A stretch of DNA of 64,000 nt from positions 1,798,001 through 1,862,000 of the forward strand of contig OZ251228.1 of NCBI GenBank assembly GCA_965240325.2, given 5' to 3'. The translations under genes and the position numbers were made by a program. Of the stretch, positions 1 through 8,803 are shown piece after piece. Source of the stretch: Rebecca billardiae RCC1528 (taxonomy: Eukaryota > Haptophyta). Positions within the stretch are counted from its first letter, which is position 1, and each line of letters begins with the position of its first letter. Under the pieces are notes generated by a model. That model did no database searches. It saw only the letters and a list, made by a program, of their open reading frames with translations, and was not told where the DNA came from.

Positions 1-209
1 GTTTGTGTCGCAATGTGGCTGCGCCGGCTGCTGCCTGCGGGGCTACGGGGGCACACGCGGCACTGGGCGGTGGTGAGCAGCGCCATTCTTTGAATCTTTC
101 TGTCGTGATTTAATGAATCGCGGACTACATTGGCGTTCCGTCTGCGTGTCTCGTGACCCCCACGCGGAAAGTCGGCGCGGTGGCGACCGCGACCCGGGCG
201 GCGCCGGCG

Positions 210-248
<39 letters not shown>

Positions 249-273
249 ATATATATATACATACATACATACA

Positions 274-333
<60 letters not shown>

Positions 334-988
334 CACACACACATCCGCATAGTAACTGATCTGATCGGTCGTCTGTAACTGATTTATAGATGTACGTCCG
401 TGAGTTGCCCACACTCCGGTCTCGTGGTGCACGACACGATAGTTCATACTGAGTGAGTGAGTTACTGTGAGTCTGATGGCACTCAGCGGGCCGCTGCTCT
501 GACAGTTCAGGCGGCGCGGAGGATAGCCGTGTACGATCTAGCTAGTTACTACTTACTTAATAAACCTCATCTAACGAGGATCAGTCAAGTTATATATATG
601 TGTCTGTTGCACTCTGAGCCTGACGCTTGTCCGATGCTGCCACGTCGTTAAATATATATATAATTAGTGCAGTGCCACAGCATTAGTCAGTAGCCCATTG
701 ACACGGATTGAGTCAGCAGCGGGACCACCAGCCGCTCGGCTGTGAGTCGGCAGACTCGCCCCTCCCTCTCGGACTCGGTCTCGGAGTCGGAGGCCGGCGG
801 GAGGCGTCACTCCGAGGCGTGAGTGTCAGTGAGAGTCCTGACTAACTGGACAGACGCGGTCGCGGGTTAAGACAATATATACTCGACGGTTCGGGTTTGA
901 AGTCCTGTTAAGTGTTAGTGAATACGGTGATCTGTGATGGCGCCGTCTAATCCGTCTGCTATTGTCTGAGTGTCTGACGACGACTGAA
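1..988. other. Intergenic, no gene seen
   Basis: No reading frame here has protein-like composition. The stretch holds the microsatellite at 209-345. From about 640 to 960 it is rich in short words such as AGTC, GAGT and CACT. It lies downstream of the ARM-repeat gene, which is transcribed away from it on the minus strand and ends at 989. Confidence 0.6.
209..345. repeat. Compound microsatellite (GTATAT)n-(TA)n-(TACA)n-(TA)n
   Basis: Hexamer GTATAT units are followed by TA dinucleotides, about eleven TACA tetramers and a second TA run. The long Tyr/Val and Ile/Tyr frames seen across it are repeat artefacts. Confidence 0.95.
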
Positions 989-2224
989 TTAAGAGTAGAC
1001 GTGCGATTGCGTCTGCTCGATGTCGTGCCTCAGCACGGTCACCGTCTGACCATGCACGCGTGCCTGGATGCCGCCGCCCGGCGCGATCGCGCCGAGCGGC
1101 GAGCCATCTGCGCCGATGACCGCGCTGACGGGCACGCCCTCGTCCTGCACCAGCCATATCCAGCTGAGCGACAACGCAAACAAGCACAGCAGCGTGAGGG
1201 CGAGGCTGCATAGCAGGATCAGCCGGCACGAGCGGTGCGAGGCCCGGCAGCACTGCCGCGGCGTGGGCTGCTGCGCCTGGAGCAGCCTCATGTTGTGCAG
1301 TATTCTCCGCGCACGCCGCGCGACGTCCGGCTTGAGCTCATCCGCCGCAATCTCTTCTAGGCGCGGCATCGCGTCGGAGCGCTCGAGGAACTGCACGCAC
1401 TGGATGTCGCCCGAGACCTGGCGAGCGGCGCGCGGAGCGGTGGGGTCGGCGCGCGCGGGTGAGCAGCTGCGTGCGCGGGCGGGCGCGCGCCTCAGCCGCA
1501 CTGCCTGCCGTGCCGCGCGCGCGCGCACATTGGACATGCCCACGACGCCATAGGATTGGATCGTTGGGTCAGGCGACGAGAGTGCCGAGAGCAGGATGTG
1601 CAGCACGCCGGGCTCCTTGAGCAGGTCGGCGCCGCCAAAGTAGGTCAGGTTGGCCATGCACGACATGCACCACCTGAGCAGCGTGCCCGACGTGTTCGGC
1701 GGCGACGCGCACACGCCGCCGACCACCGGCGGCTCCGGCCACGCGTGGAGCTCGGTGATGAGCGCCACGAGCTTCCACGTGATGCCGTGCCGCTTGAGGA
1801 GCTCGTAGTGCGACGCGATGTCCGAGTCGTCGATCTTAGTGAGCATCTTCGCGAGCTCGCGCAGCGCCTTCTCGCGCACCTCAATGCTCAGCGACGGGTC
1901 GAGCGTGCGGCCATACGACGCTATGCTCGACGCGGGAGATGAAAATCTCGACTTGCTGCTCGCGAGCGCCGAGGTGACGGAGCCGACCATACCGGTGGAC
2001 TTCGAATCGCCGTGGCCTCGCAAGCCAGTGCGCGGGCCGAGCAGCCGCGGCGACGCGCGCACCACGCTTCCCACCAGCCCCAAGCCGCCGTCGGCCTGGG
2101 GTGCGCTCGAGCCGCCAAAGCTCCACGACCGCGCGGGCACGCACGGCCGCAGGAGCTCGGCGCCGGCATCGTACGCGGCCGGCGCGGGCTCGTCACACAC
2201 GTCTATTGCCACCGCCCCGTCCAT
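989..2224 (-). CDS. Armadillo-type repeat protein with C-terminal membrane anchor
   Basis: A protein of about 374 residues in two exons (2224-1529 and 1417-989). The intron, 1528-1418, is 111 nt with GTGCGC...CAG ends and stays open in frame. The start is the first ATG; the frame upstream offers only a TTG. Residues 1-100 are low complexity and Ser/Gly rich. Residues about 105-280 are helical with ARM/HEAT-like hydrophobic spacing (for example the segment around LRELAKML and the LLSALSSPDPTIQSYG segment). A hydrophobic stretch at about 297-320 follows a Cys/Arg-rich linker and looks like a tail-proximal membrane anchor. ARM folds usually bind partner proteins. I do not recognise a named orthologue, so the role is open. 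The membrane anchor is inferred from hydrophobicity only. Confidence 0.6.
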   Translation of the reverse strand: MDGAVAIDVCDEPAPAAYDAGAELLRPCVPARSWSFGGSSAPQADGGLGLVGSVVRASPRLLGPRTGLRGHGDSKSTGMVGSVTSALASSKSRFSSPASSIASYGRTLDPSLSIEVREKALRELAKMLTKIDDSDIASHYELLKRHGITWKLVALITELHAWPEPPVVGGVCASPPNTSGTLLRWCMSCMANLTYFGGADLLKEPGVLHILLSALSSPDPTIQSYGVVGMSNVRARAARQAVRLRRAPARARSCSPARADPTAPRAARQVSGDIQCVQFLERSDAMPRLEEIAADELKPDVARRARRILHNMRLLQAQQPTPRQCCRASHRSCRLILLCSLALTLLCLFALSLSWIWLVQDEGVPVSAVIGADGSPLGAIAPGGGIQARVHGQTVTVLRHDIEQTQSHVYS

Positions 2225-2623
2225 GCCGAGCCCCCCCAGCGGCCAACCGTCGGCGCCCAACAGGCGCCGCCGACGGTAACCACCGCGAGAGGCAGCAGGT
2301 GAGCTGGGGCAGCTGAGCGCCGCCCTCGCTCAAGCGGAACGGCGCAAGCGAAGTTCTTGGAGAGCGCTGTGGAGAGTAACGCAGGAGCTTGGTCCGGACC
2401 CGGACTCGCGACGAAGCTTCGTCAACTTTCCCATCAACAGTAAAACGTCTAACGCCCCTGCTGGAGAGCTGCTCCGCTGCTCGTCCCCGGCCGGCACGAC
2501 ACGGGCCCGGACTCGAGGGCGGCGGCAGGGTGTGGCAACAGCACTGCCCACGCTTGCGCGACCCGCCCGAGGCAGCAGCCTCGAGCCTCCGCTCCGACTC
2601 CGTCGTCGCTCCGACTCCGTCGG

Positions 2624-3625
2624 TCACGGTGGCTCCCGCGGCTGTGGGCGTGGCAGCTGAACCGGCGGCACGCTGCCGCTACTGCAATTGAGCGCGCACT
2701 TGTTCACGCGGCTGAGCACCAACTCGTTCAGCCGTGCGTACGCCCCGCTGGCGGGCAGAAAGTGCATGCCGTCGTCGAGGTAGGAGATGTTGAAGGCCCT
2801 GAACGCGAAGCTTGAGTTGATCGTCTCCTCCCTGGCGAACACGCGCGTGGCCGCGTCCGTCACTCGCAGCGCAGCCTCGCGGTGCGGCGTGGTTGTTCGC
2901 CAGAACGCGCACGCCGACACGTTCCGCGCAGCCGCGCGCATGGCCGCGTGGTCCGCCTTCTGCGCGGAGGGCCAGAGGCCGGCGTTCAGAACGAGCGCGG
3001 TGGGCTTCATCGACGCCACCACCGCCCGGATCGTGCGCGCCCAGTCCAGCGCCCAGCTGCGCTTCTTCAGCGCGATCCACTGCGCGTCGGTGAGCACGCC
3101 GGTGGGCGCGGCGTGGCCGCGCACGAGCAGTCCGTCGTTCACCATCACAAAGTGCACCTTGACGTCGCACGCCGCCCAGGTGTAGCTGCGCGTCTCGCTC
3201 ATCGAGGTGCTGTACAAAAGCTTCTTGAACCACATGTCCGACCTGTGACAGCTGCACGTCTCGTTCCCCTGCGACAGCTCCGCCTCCGTCTGTCTGAAGA
3301 AGTCGAGCCACGACGGCCACGTCGACCGCTGGAGCGGGTTGCGGTGCTTCCGCCGGACGAAGCTGTCGTTGTGCGAGCCGAACTCCAAGCGGTAGACGAG
3401 GTCGAGGTACTGGAAGCGTGTGATCGAGTCGCCCATCATGACCAGCCGCGTGCCGCGCAGCAAGCACGGCTCGGCGCCGGGCTTGAAGGGCTTGCACGCA
3501 GTTTTCGGGCTCGGGTTGCAGCATCGGATGGCGCCCGCGCCACAGCCGGCGAGAACGAGGCCGATAGCGAGGAAAAGCCTCGAGGTGCGTCGCCCAGGAC
3601 CAGAGCGCGGGCCAACAGGCATCAT
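2624..3625 (-). CDS. PC-esterase / SGNH-like (PMR5-TBL type) secreted acyl-esterase
   Basis: A single-exon 333-residue protein with two adjacent start ATGs. Residues about 15-32 form a hydrophobic signal or anchor segment. The block I serine motif is M-G-D-S-I-T at 64-69 (Ser67), following the Gly/Thr-Arg-Leu strand expected in GDSL/SGNH folds. The C-terminal D-x-x-H pair is D285 and H288 in a Y-L-D-D-G-M-H-F context. N-x-S/T sequons and paired cysteines fit an ER-Golgi product. The family includes plant polysaccharide O-acetyltransferases and esterases (TBL/PMR5) and fungal Cas1-type enzymes. The substrate cannot be told from sequence. It faces the next gene divergently across 183 bp. Confidence 0.7.
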   Translation of the reverse strand: MMPVGPRSGPGRRTSRLFLAIGLVLAGCGAGAIRCCNPSPKTACKPFKPGAEPCLLRGTRLVMMGDSITRFQYLDLVYRLEFGSHNDSFVRRKHRNPLQRSTWPSWLDFFRQTEAELSQGNETCSCHRSDMWFKKLLYSTSMSETRSYTWAACDVKVHFVMVNDGLLVRGHAAPTGVLTDAQWIALKKRSWALDWARTIRAVVASMKPTALVLNAGLWPSAQKADHAAMRAAARNVSACAFWRTTTPHREAALRVTDAATRVFAREETINSSFAFRAFNISYLDDGMHFLPASGAYARLNELVLSRVNKCALNCSSGSVPPVQLPRPQPREPP

Positions 3626-3808
3626 GCCCTCTTGTCAACGATGGCAAGCGCTCGCCGCCGCCATGCTGTGCCGACTGCCGCGCCTCTCGCTCGAAGAAGG
3701 GCAGGAACCGGGTGCGCGGGCGCGGGACGGCCGGGACCAACCACACAGCCGCACAGGGGCTGTCGAGCTCTCCCGATCCCACGACGAGCGCAGCGCCGCG
3801 CCGTGCTC
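3626..3808. promoter_or_regulatory. Shared divergent promoter region
   Basis: Only 183 bp separate the start codons of the minus-strand PC-esterase gene and the plus-strand membrane protein gene. The region must hold both 5' UTRs and probably both promoters. I see no TATA box. Confidence 0.4.
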
Positions 3809-4582
3809 ATGCCGAGGCTGCCGCGCGTGCGTCCGCAACTGTTGGAGGAGGCGCACCGAGTGGCCGTGCGCCGATCAGTCGTCGCCGGCGCCGCCGTGAG
3901 CGCCACGGCGTACGCCTTGTCGTCGCTGCAGGGCCGCATTTTTGGCCAACCGTCGTTGACCATTGCATTCGAGATGCGCAGCGGCGTGCGTGGCGGCGGA
4001 GAGGAGGGCGACGTCGCCACGACGGTCGAGGTGGACGCGCAGGGCAACCGGCGGATAACCCGCACCAAAACCGTCACGGAGGACGGCGGCAGTCAGCGCG
4101 TGCAGCGCGAGTCGCTCCGGAACCCGCAGGGCTCCGAGCGACAGAGCATTCTCAACCTGCTGCCCTTCCAGCTCCCGGACTTTGTGAAGCGCATGGTGGT
4201 GGAGCAGCCGGGCTCGGCGGGATTCGGTGCGAGCAGCATGGCCCGGCTCATCGGTGGGACCGCTGCAGCGGCGCTCTGGGGCGCTGCGTGCACGTGGCCG
4301 GCCGCCCGCGCCGAGTGGCGATACGCTCTGTTCGGGCAGCGCTCGGCGATGATGGCTGCGCAGCCCGGGGCGTACGGAATGGCGACGGGCGTGCGCGTGC
4401 TCCTCCTCAGCTGGCTGAGCGGGGTGGCGGTCGCTGGCACAGTGTTCTCGGGCGGGATCGCTCTCGTGGGCATCCCCGCGGCCATACTGACTGGCCTGCC
4501 CGCGCTCGCCCTGGGCAGCGTCGCCATGCCCCTATGGCACAGGCAGATAGCGCTGCGACTGGTGCGCGACTGCCTGCTGTAA
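3809..4582 (+). CDS. Small multi-pass membrane protein, family unrecognised
   Basis: A single-exon 257-residue protein, starting at the first ATG of the open frame that begins protein-like sequence. The frame stays open far upstream, but that part is antisense to the PC-esterase gene. Hydrophobic segments lie near residues 28-42, 148-168, 190-213 and 214-238. The region between the first and second segments is charged and low complexity, with a Thr/Arg-rich stretch (ITRTKTVTED). The second segment follows G-G-T-A-A-A-A. Gly/Ala-rich helices suggest a compact membrane bundle. I do not recognise the family. Confidence 0.55.
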   Translation: MPRLPRVRPQLLEEAHRVAVRRSVVAGAAVSATAYALSSLQGRIFGQPSLTIAFEMRSGVRGGGEEGDVATTVEVDAQGNRRITRTKTVTEDGGSQRVQRESLRNPQGSERQSILNLLPFQLPDFVKRMVVEQPGSAGFGASSMARLIGGTAAAALWGAACTWPAARAEWRYALFGQRSAMMAAQPGAYGMATGVRVLLLSWLSGVAVAGTVFSGGIALVGIPAAILTGLPALALGSVAMPLWHRQIALRLVRDCLL

Positions 4583-5290
4583 GCGTAACGCGCTCGGCGG
4601 TGCTCCTCCGCTCGTGCCGATGCGGACCATGGCAGCGAGCTCTGGCAGCTCGATGCCATCGGGCAGAGCTGCTGAAAGGCGCGCGGTCGTTGACTCGTTC
4701 GTGGCAGGATGCGCTCAATTGCTCAACACTTGCACCGCCGCAAGCAGCAGCTTGGGCAGCTCGGCGACCACCGACGCCGGCATCTGATCTGACGCCGAGG
4801 CCTGGCAGGTCTGCCATCGGCACGATCGACCTGGGCCACTGACTGACGTGGCCCGGCTCGCCGATGCCGGGCAGGTGTCCGCCTGACCGATCTGAGACTC
4901 TGTTCTATTTCTCGATCTTACTCATCTTCCGAATGATCCGTGGACGATGCCGATCCTCATCCTGATGCCCTGATTCAGGCATGCGGCGCCGTCGCGGACG
5001 AGGGCTCGAAGTCGAACGGCTCGAACCGGGCCTTCGGACTAGTCGGCATTTTAGTGGTCGTCGGCCACTCTACGACTACATGCCGATGCTGACGGCCCGC
5101 GCGCCCCGGGTGCGACAATCTGAGCCGCTGCCAATATAAATGAATAATTCGTGCGTGCGCGGCGAATGATGAGACCGACACGGGCGACAGTCGACTCACG
5201 TCGTCAGTCTAGTACTAGTAGTGACGAGTGCACTGTGAGTGACAGCAGACAGCAGTATATATAGTCACAGTAAAGAAATCGATTTTCGGC

Positions 5291-7284
5291 GTTACCGTAA
5301 CCCGTCCGCACTTCCGCCCAGTGGGGATGCGCTGGAATTTTTTTCATGCCCCGTTCGCGGCACTTCGCGCCGCCACAGTGGAGAAAGATCGGGCCGGAAG
5401 CCGTTTGAGCATGGTCGGTCGTGCGCGCGCCCATTCGAATCGATGGCGCGCTCCGAGCGGCGGGCGTGCGCGCATGACTGCCGCGAGGGGGGCTGCGAGG
5501 CGTCGGCCGGCTTGCCAAGGCGGTTCCCTGGGGCGGCGTCACCCTCCCCCGCCCCTCCTCGCCCACCCTCGCCCCACGGGCGGCCACACGTGACCTGTTA
5601 AGATGAGGTCACGGGGGCCGCGCGGCACGCGCGCGGAGAGGCGAGGAAGTGGTGTTTCGCGGAAAAACGCAACGTCGCATTGTGCTCAACCCATGTGGGC
5701 ACCCGCTCCACAAGTTTGCGGTACGCCAAACCGCACACAGCGGCCTGAGCAGCTCCCAGACTGACTTTCGCTCTTGAAGCCTGTTTTGGGGCCAGATCTT
5801 GGTGTGGATGTAGCGCGGCGAGGAGGCGCCGGGCGCGCGCCCGAGCTGCGTGCTGCTACTCGCCATGACCCATAGACATCGTCCGTCGCGAACGACCCGG
5901 CTCGCCTCGACCTCTCCGACCCGCCGGGCAGCCACGACCGAGCGCGCAGCCAACGGTGTCCAAACAGAGGCTTCTCAGACCGCGTGGGATGGGCATAGGC
6001 GCGAGAGAGGGCGCCCAGCGCGCTCTTGAGATGCACAGGAGCACGCACTGATGCGTATGGAACCATCCCATCACGATCGCCCCGACCTGGCGCGCCCTAT
6101 CTGGCCCGTCAGGCTGCCCGCGCCGCCGCCGCCGCGCCACGCCGCCGCCACTGGCGCCGCCGCACCGCGGGCACATGGGTAAGTCCGTATTCAACAAATA
6201 CAGAATTTCCGGTGCGGCCCTCTTTTGGGCGGCAAGGTCGGTCTGGTCGACACCTGCCGCGCGGCATGGGCCACGGCGCGGCGAGGTGGCGGCTGGCGCA
6301 CCGCGGCGTGGGCGGGATGGCTCGAGGACACCACCGCCCCGCCTCCCACGCCGCGCCGTGCGCGTGCGCCGTGCTCTCGTCGCGTACCGATTTTCCTGCG
6401 GCGAGCGACGTCCAACAGCGCGACCATGCCATCGCGCGACGAGGTGCGTTCAGCTCGGCGATTTGTCGTATTTGTTGAATACATGCGGGTACGAATCGAC
6501 CGCAAGGAGCGGCAAGGACGCCCTCGACGCACACGTCGAGAGCCACGCGCGCGGCGTGGACTGGCACGCGACGCGGAGATGGCGGGCGCGGTGCCGCGGG
6601 CGCGCGACTGGTCTAGAACATCCCAATGAAGCGCGGGACGGCGCTGCGCGCCTGTGCTCGCCGCCGTCTCCTCGCAGTCGAAAATATCTGTGCACCCTTC
6701 TGTCTGGCTAGTCGACCGGCCGGCACGCGGCACGCGAGCAGTGTGTGTGGGGAGGAGTGTGACATGGCAGGCTGTGGCGAGGTGGATGGCCGTGCAGGTC
6801 TACGCTAGGAAGGGCCGCTCCCGCGCTCGCGCGGTGACTCGCGCACGCCTCGTCGAGGACGAGCGTGTTTGAATGGCTCCGGAGAAGGCTTACGATCGCT
6901 CGTTGATGGGCAGCGCGCGACACGTGCACACGACGAAGGTGACGACCAGGCACTCCGGCGAGGGCGGCTGTGCTAGTAGCAGACTGCATTCGGAGTAAGA
7001 TGCGCCATCTTACGCGCCGCTTCGCCTCGCTGCATCGCCGCACTGAGCAGCAGGGCTCCACGCTCACGAATGGCTCACCGCGAGCTACGTGACCGGCCAG
7101 CCGCGTGCAACCCGGCGAGGCAGAGAGGGGCGGAGGGATGGGGAGGCTGGGTGGGATGTTGCAGTCCCATGCCCGGGGCACTCGCCAGGCGCCTGCGCGA
7201 CCACCGTAGCGTCGTCTGTGCGCTCGTGCGGCCCGTGCGAGAAATTCCCCGAAAATCGGCTCGTGTCGGACGGGTTACGGTAAC
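5291..7284. mobile_element. Possible 2-kb inverted-repeat-bounded element
   Basis: GTTACCGTAACCCGTCCG at 5291-5308 recurs exactly as its reverse complement at 7267-7284. Both arms are preceded or followed by imperfectly matching sequence that includes a GATTTTCGG block. The bounded 1994 bp carry no transposase-like frame, so a non-autonomous element is possible. No target-site duplication was identified. Confidence 0.4.
6187..6482. repeat. Nested 15-bp inverted repeat (MITE-like)
   Basis: GTATTCAACAAATAC at 6187-6201 is perfectly inverted at 6468-6482. The arms show weaker extended similarity on their inner and outer sides. The 296-bp span is the size of a typical MITE and sits inside the larger inverted-repeat structure. 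Confidence 0.4.
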
Positions 7285-7289
7285 GATAA

Positions 7290-7440
7290 GCCCGTTTTTG
7301 TTCACCGTGTGGTCTAACAACGACATCCGCCATGGGGACCAACATCAACGCGCTCACACCACTGCCACTGCTGCAAGCTTCGACCAGTACCACTACAGAC
7401 GAATCAGGAGAGCTGCGCCCTCGTGCCTGTGTCTTTAAAT
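7290..7440 (-). repeat. Dispersed repeat, copy A
   Basis: A 35-bp core at 7395-7429 is identical, in reverse complement, to 61467-61501. Weaker similarity continues about 80 bp further on the inner side, including an AAGCTT-containing block and a GTGTGAGC block. I see no gene in it. Confidence 0.7.
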
Positions 7441-7882
7441 CATAGAATTGGTCTAGTCGTGCAGTAGTCTGTCAGAGTCAGACGCCGACGCGGTGCCCCG
7501 AGTGACGCGGAGTCCGCCAAGAGTGTCCGCGCTCACGAAACTGAAATAATACTGAGTAGCTTTAGTGACAATCTCACAATGATAGTCTCCGAGTCCGAGT
7601 GAGTTAGATACTAGATAGTCACTACTCATTGACTGTCTACTCATCACTGCCACTGCCACTGAAGCCGCTCGGTTCGGCGCGGCGGCAGGCACAGTGACTC
7701 GGGCGTGGTAGCGTGGTACGGTGCCGTGGGCACGGTCGCCGCAGAGTCCAGTGCGGAGCGATCGCACCAGATGTCGCCCTTGGGCGGCAGGAAGCCGCGT
7801 GTCCGCGCGACGATAGCCCCAGCCGGCTCAGATCGACGACGACTGGCAGCGACTGGGGAGTGGGACGACGGGTGCGCGGTGA

Positions 7883-8803
7883 TTAGACATTCAGGTTGAG
7901 GGTCACGCCGAGGTTCGCGGGCCCGACGCCGTTGGTGAAGCCGTTCGCGCCGAGGAGCGACTGCTGCTCGTCGGGCACCATCGAGACCACCACGTTCGTC
8001 CTCCCCTGCTGGTGGTTGAACGAGAGGTTGATGTTGGAGTCGGGTGGGCGGTACGCGGCACCGAGGTTCCACTTGCCCGCGCCGCCGCCGTACAGCTGCT
8101 GCTGCAGCTGCTGCAGCTGGGCCTGCTGCACCTGCAGGTACTGCATGGCGGTGGACATCTGCTGCGCCGCCTGGATCTTCGCCGCGACGCCCTTCTTCCA
8201 CTCGCGCTCCAGCGACTGCATGATCGTCTGCAGGTTCTGTCGCTCCACCGTGTACGACCAGTCAGCGCCGGTCGCGACCGACGCGGCCGCTTCGCGCACA
8301 AAGAACTGGTCCGCGTTGAGCATGCCCTGCACGTTGACGTCAGACATGGACACCGACTCCTGGTACATCTGGATCGCCTTCGTCTTGAGCGCCTGCAGCT
8401 GCTGCAGGAAGACGGCGTGCAGCTTGCCGTGAATCGCAGCCTTCAAATCGGCGCGTGCCTTCGCAACAGACTCCTTGCCGCGCTTGGGCGCCGCGGCGTC
8501 GAACGACTCGAGCGCCTCTTCCGTGAGCTGATCGATACGCTCGCCCAGGCCCTGGACGGGCTCGCCGGACTCGAGCTTCTTGCTCAGCTCCGCCGCGTGT
8601 GCGGCGCTCGCCTCGAGCGCCGCGGCAGAGGTCTCGGCGCACGTGTACGCGACGCGCAGCGCGTCCTCGGACATGTCGTCGGCCGACTTGAAGCCACCCC
8701 GGAGTGCGCGCAGCGCAGAGCGGTCGATGCGACTGCTGTGCGAGGCGCGCGCCTCCGCGAGTGCGCACAAGGCCGTGGCGACCACCAGCACCACCGCCTT
8801 CAT
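7883..8803 (-). CDS. Secreted or organelle-targeted helical protein, unknown function
   Basis: A single-exon 306-residue protein with a clear start ATG. Residues 1-18 form a signal peptide (hydrophobic core VVLVVATALCALAEA). A short basic/hydroxylated stretch ending in A-L-R-G-G follows, which could be the start of a plastid transit peptide. Residues about 40-245 are predicted helical and Ala/Glu/Lys rich, and include a Gln-rich coiled-coil-like segment with repeated QLQQL. The C-terminal 60 residues are Gly/Asn rich and beta-like. Codon use matches neighbouring genes. I do not recognise the family. It may be a conserved algal protein of the plastid or endomembrane system, but that is inference. 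Confidence 0.65.
   Translation of the reverse strand: MKAVVLVVATALCALAEARASHSSRIDRSALRALRGGFKSADDMSEDALRVAYTCAETSAAALEASAAHAAELSKKLESGEPVQGLGERIDQLTEEALESFDAAAPKRGKESVAKARADLKAAIHGKLHAVFLQQLQALKTKAIQMYQESVSMSDVNVQGMLNADQFFVREAAASVATGADWSYTVERQNLQTIMQSLEREWKKGVAAKIQAAQQMSTAMQYLQVQQAQLQQLQQQLYGGGAGKWNLGAAYRPPDSNINLSFNHQQGRTNVVVSMVPDEQQSLLGANGFTNGVGPANLGVTLNLNV

Larger units (their letters stand above)
4583..7882. other. Gene-poor region with inverted-repeat elements
   Basis: No frame in these 3.3 kb has convincing coding character. It contains a long-range 18-bp perfect inverted repeat (5291-7284) with a second 15-bp inverted repeat nested inside it, and a dispersed repeat copy (about 7290-7440). 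From 7440 to 7660 the sequence is rich in AGTC/ACTC-type words. It may be a decayed non-autonomous transposon, as described in the separate entries. Confidence 0.5.

Noticed and set aside
1068-2279. Plus-strand frames over the ARM-repeat gene
   Set aside because: Antisense shadows. The minus strand has helical repeats, an intron and a membrane segment.
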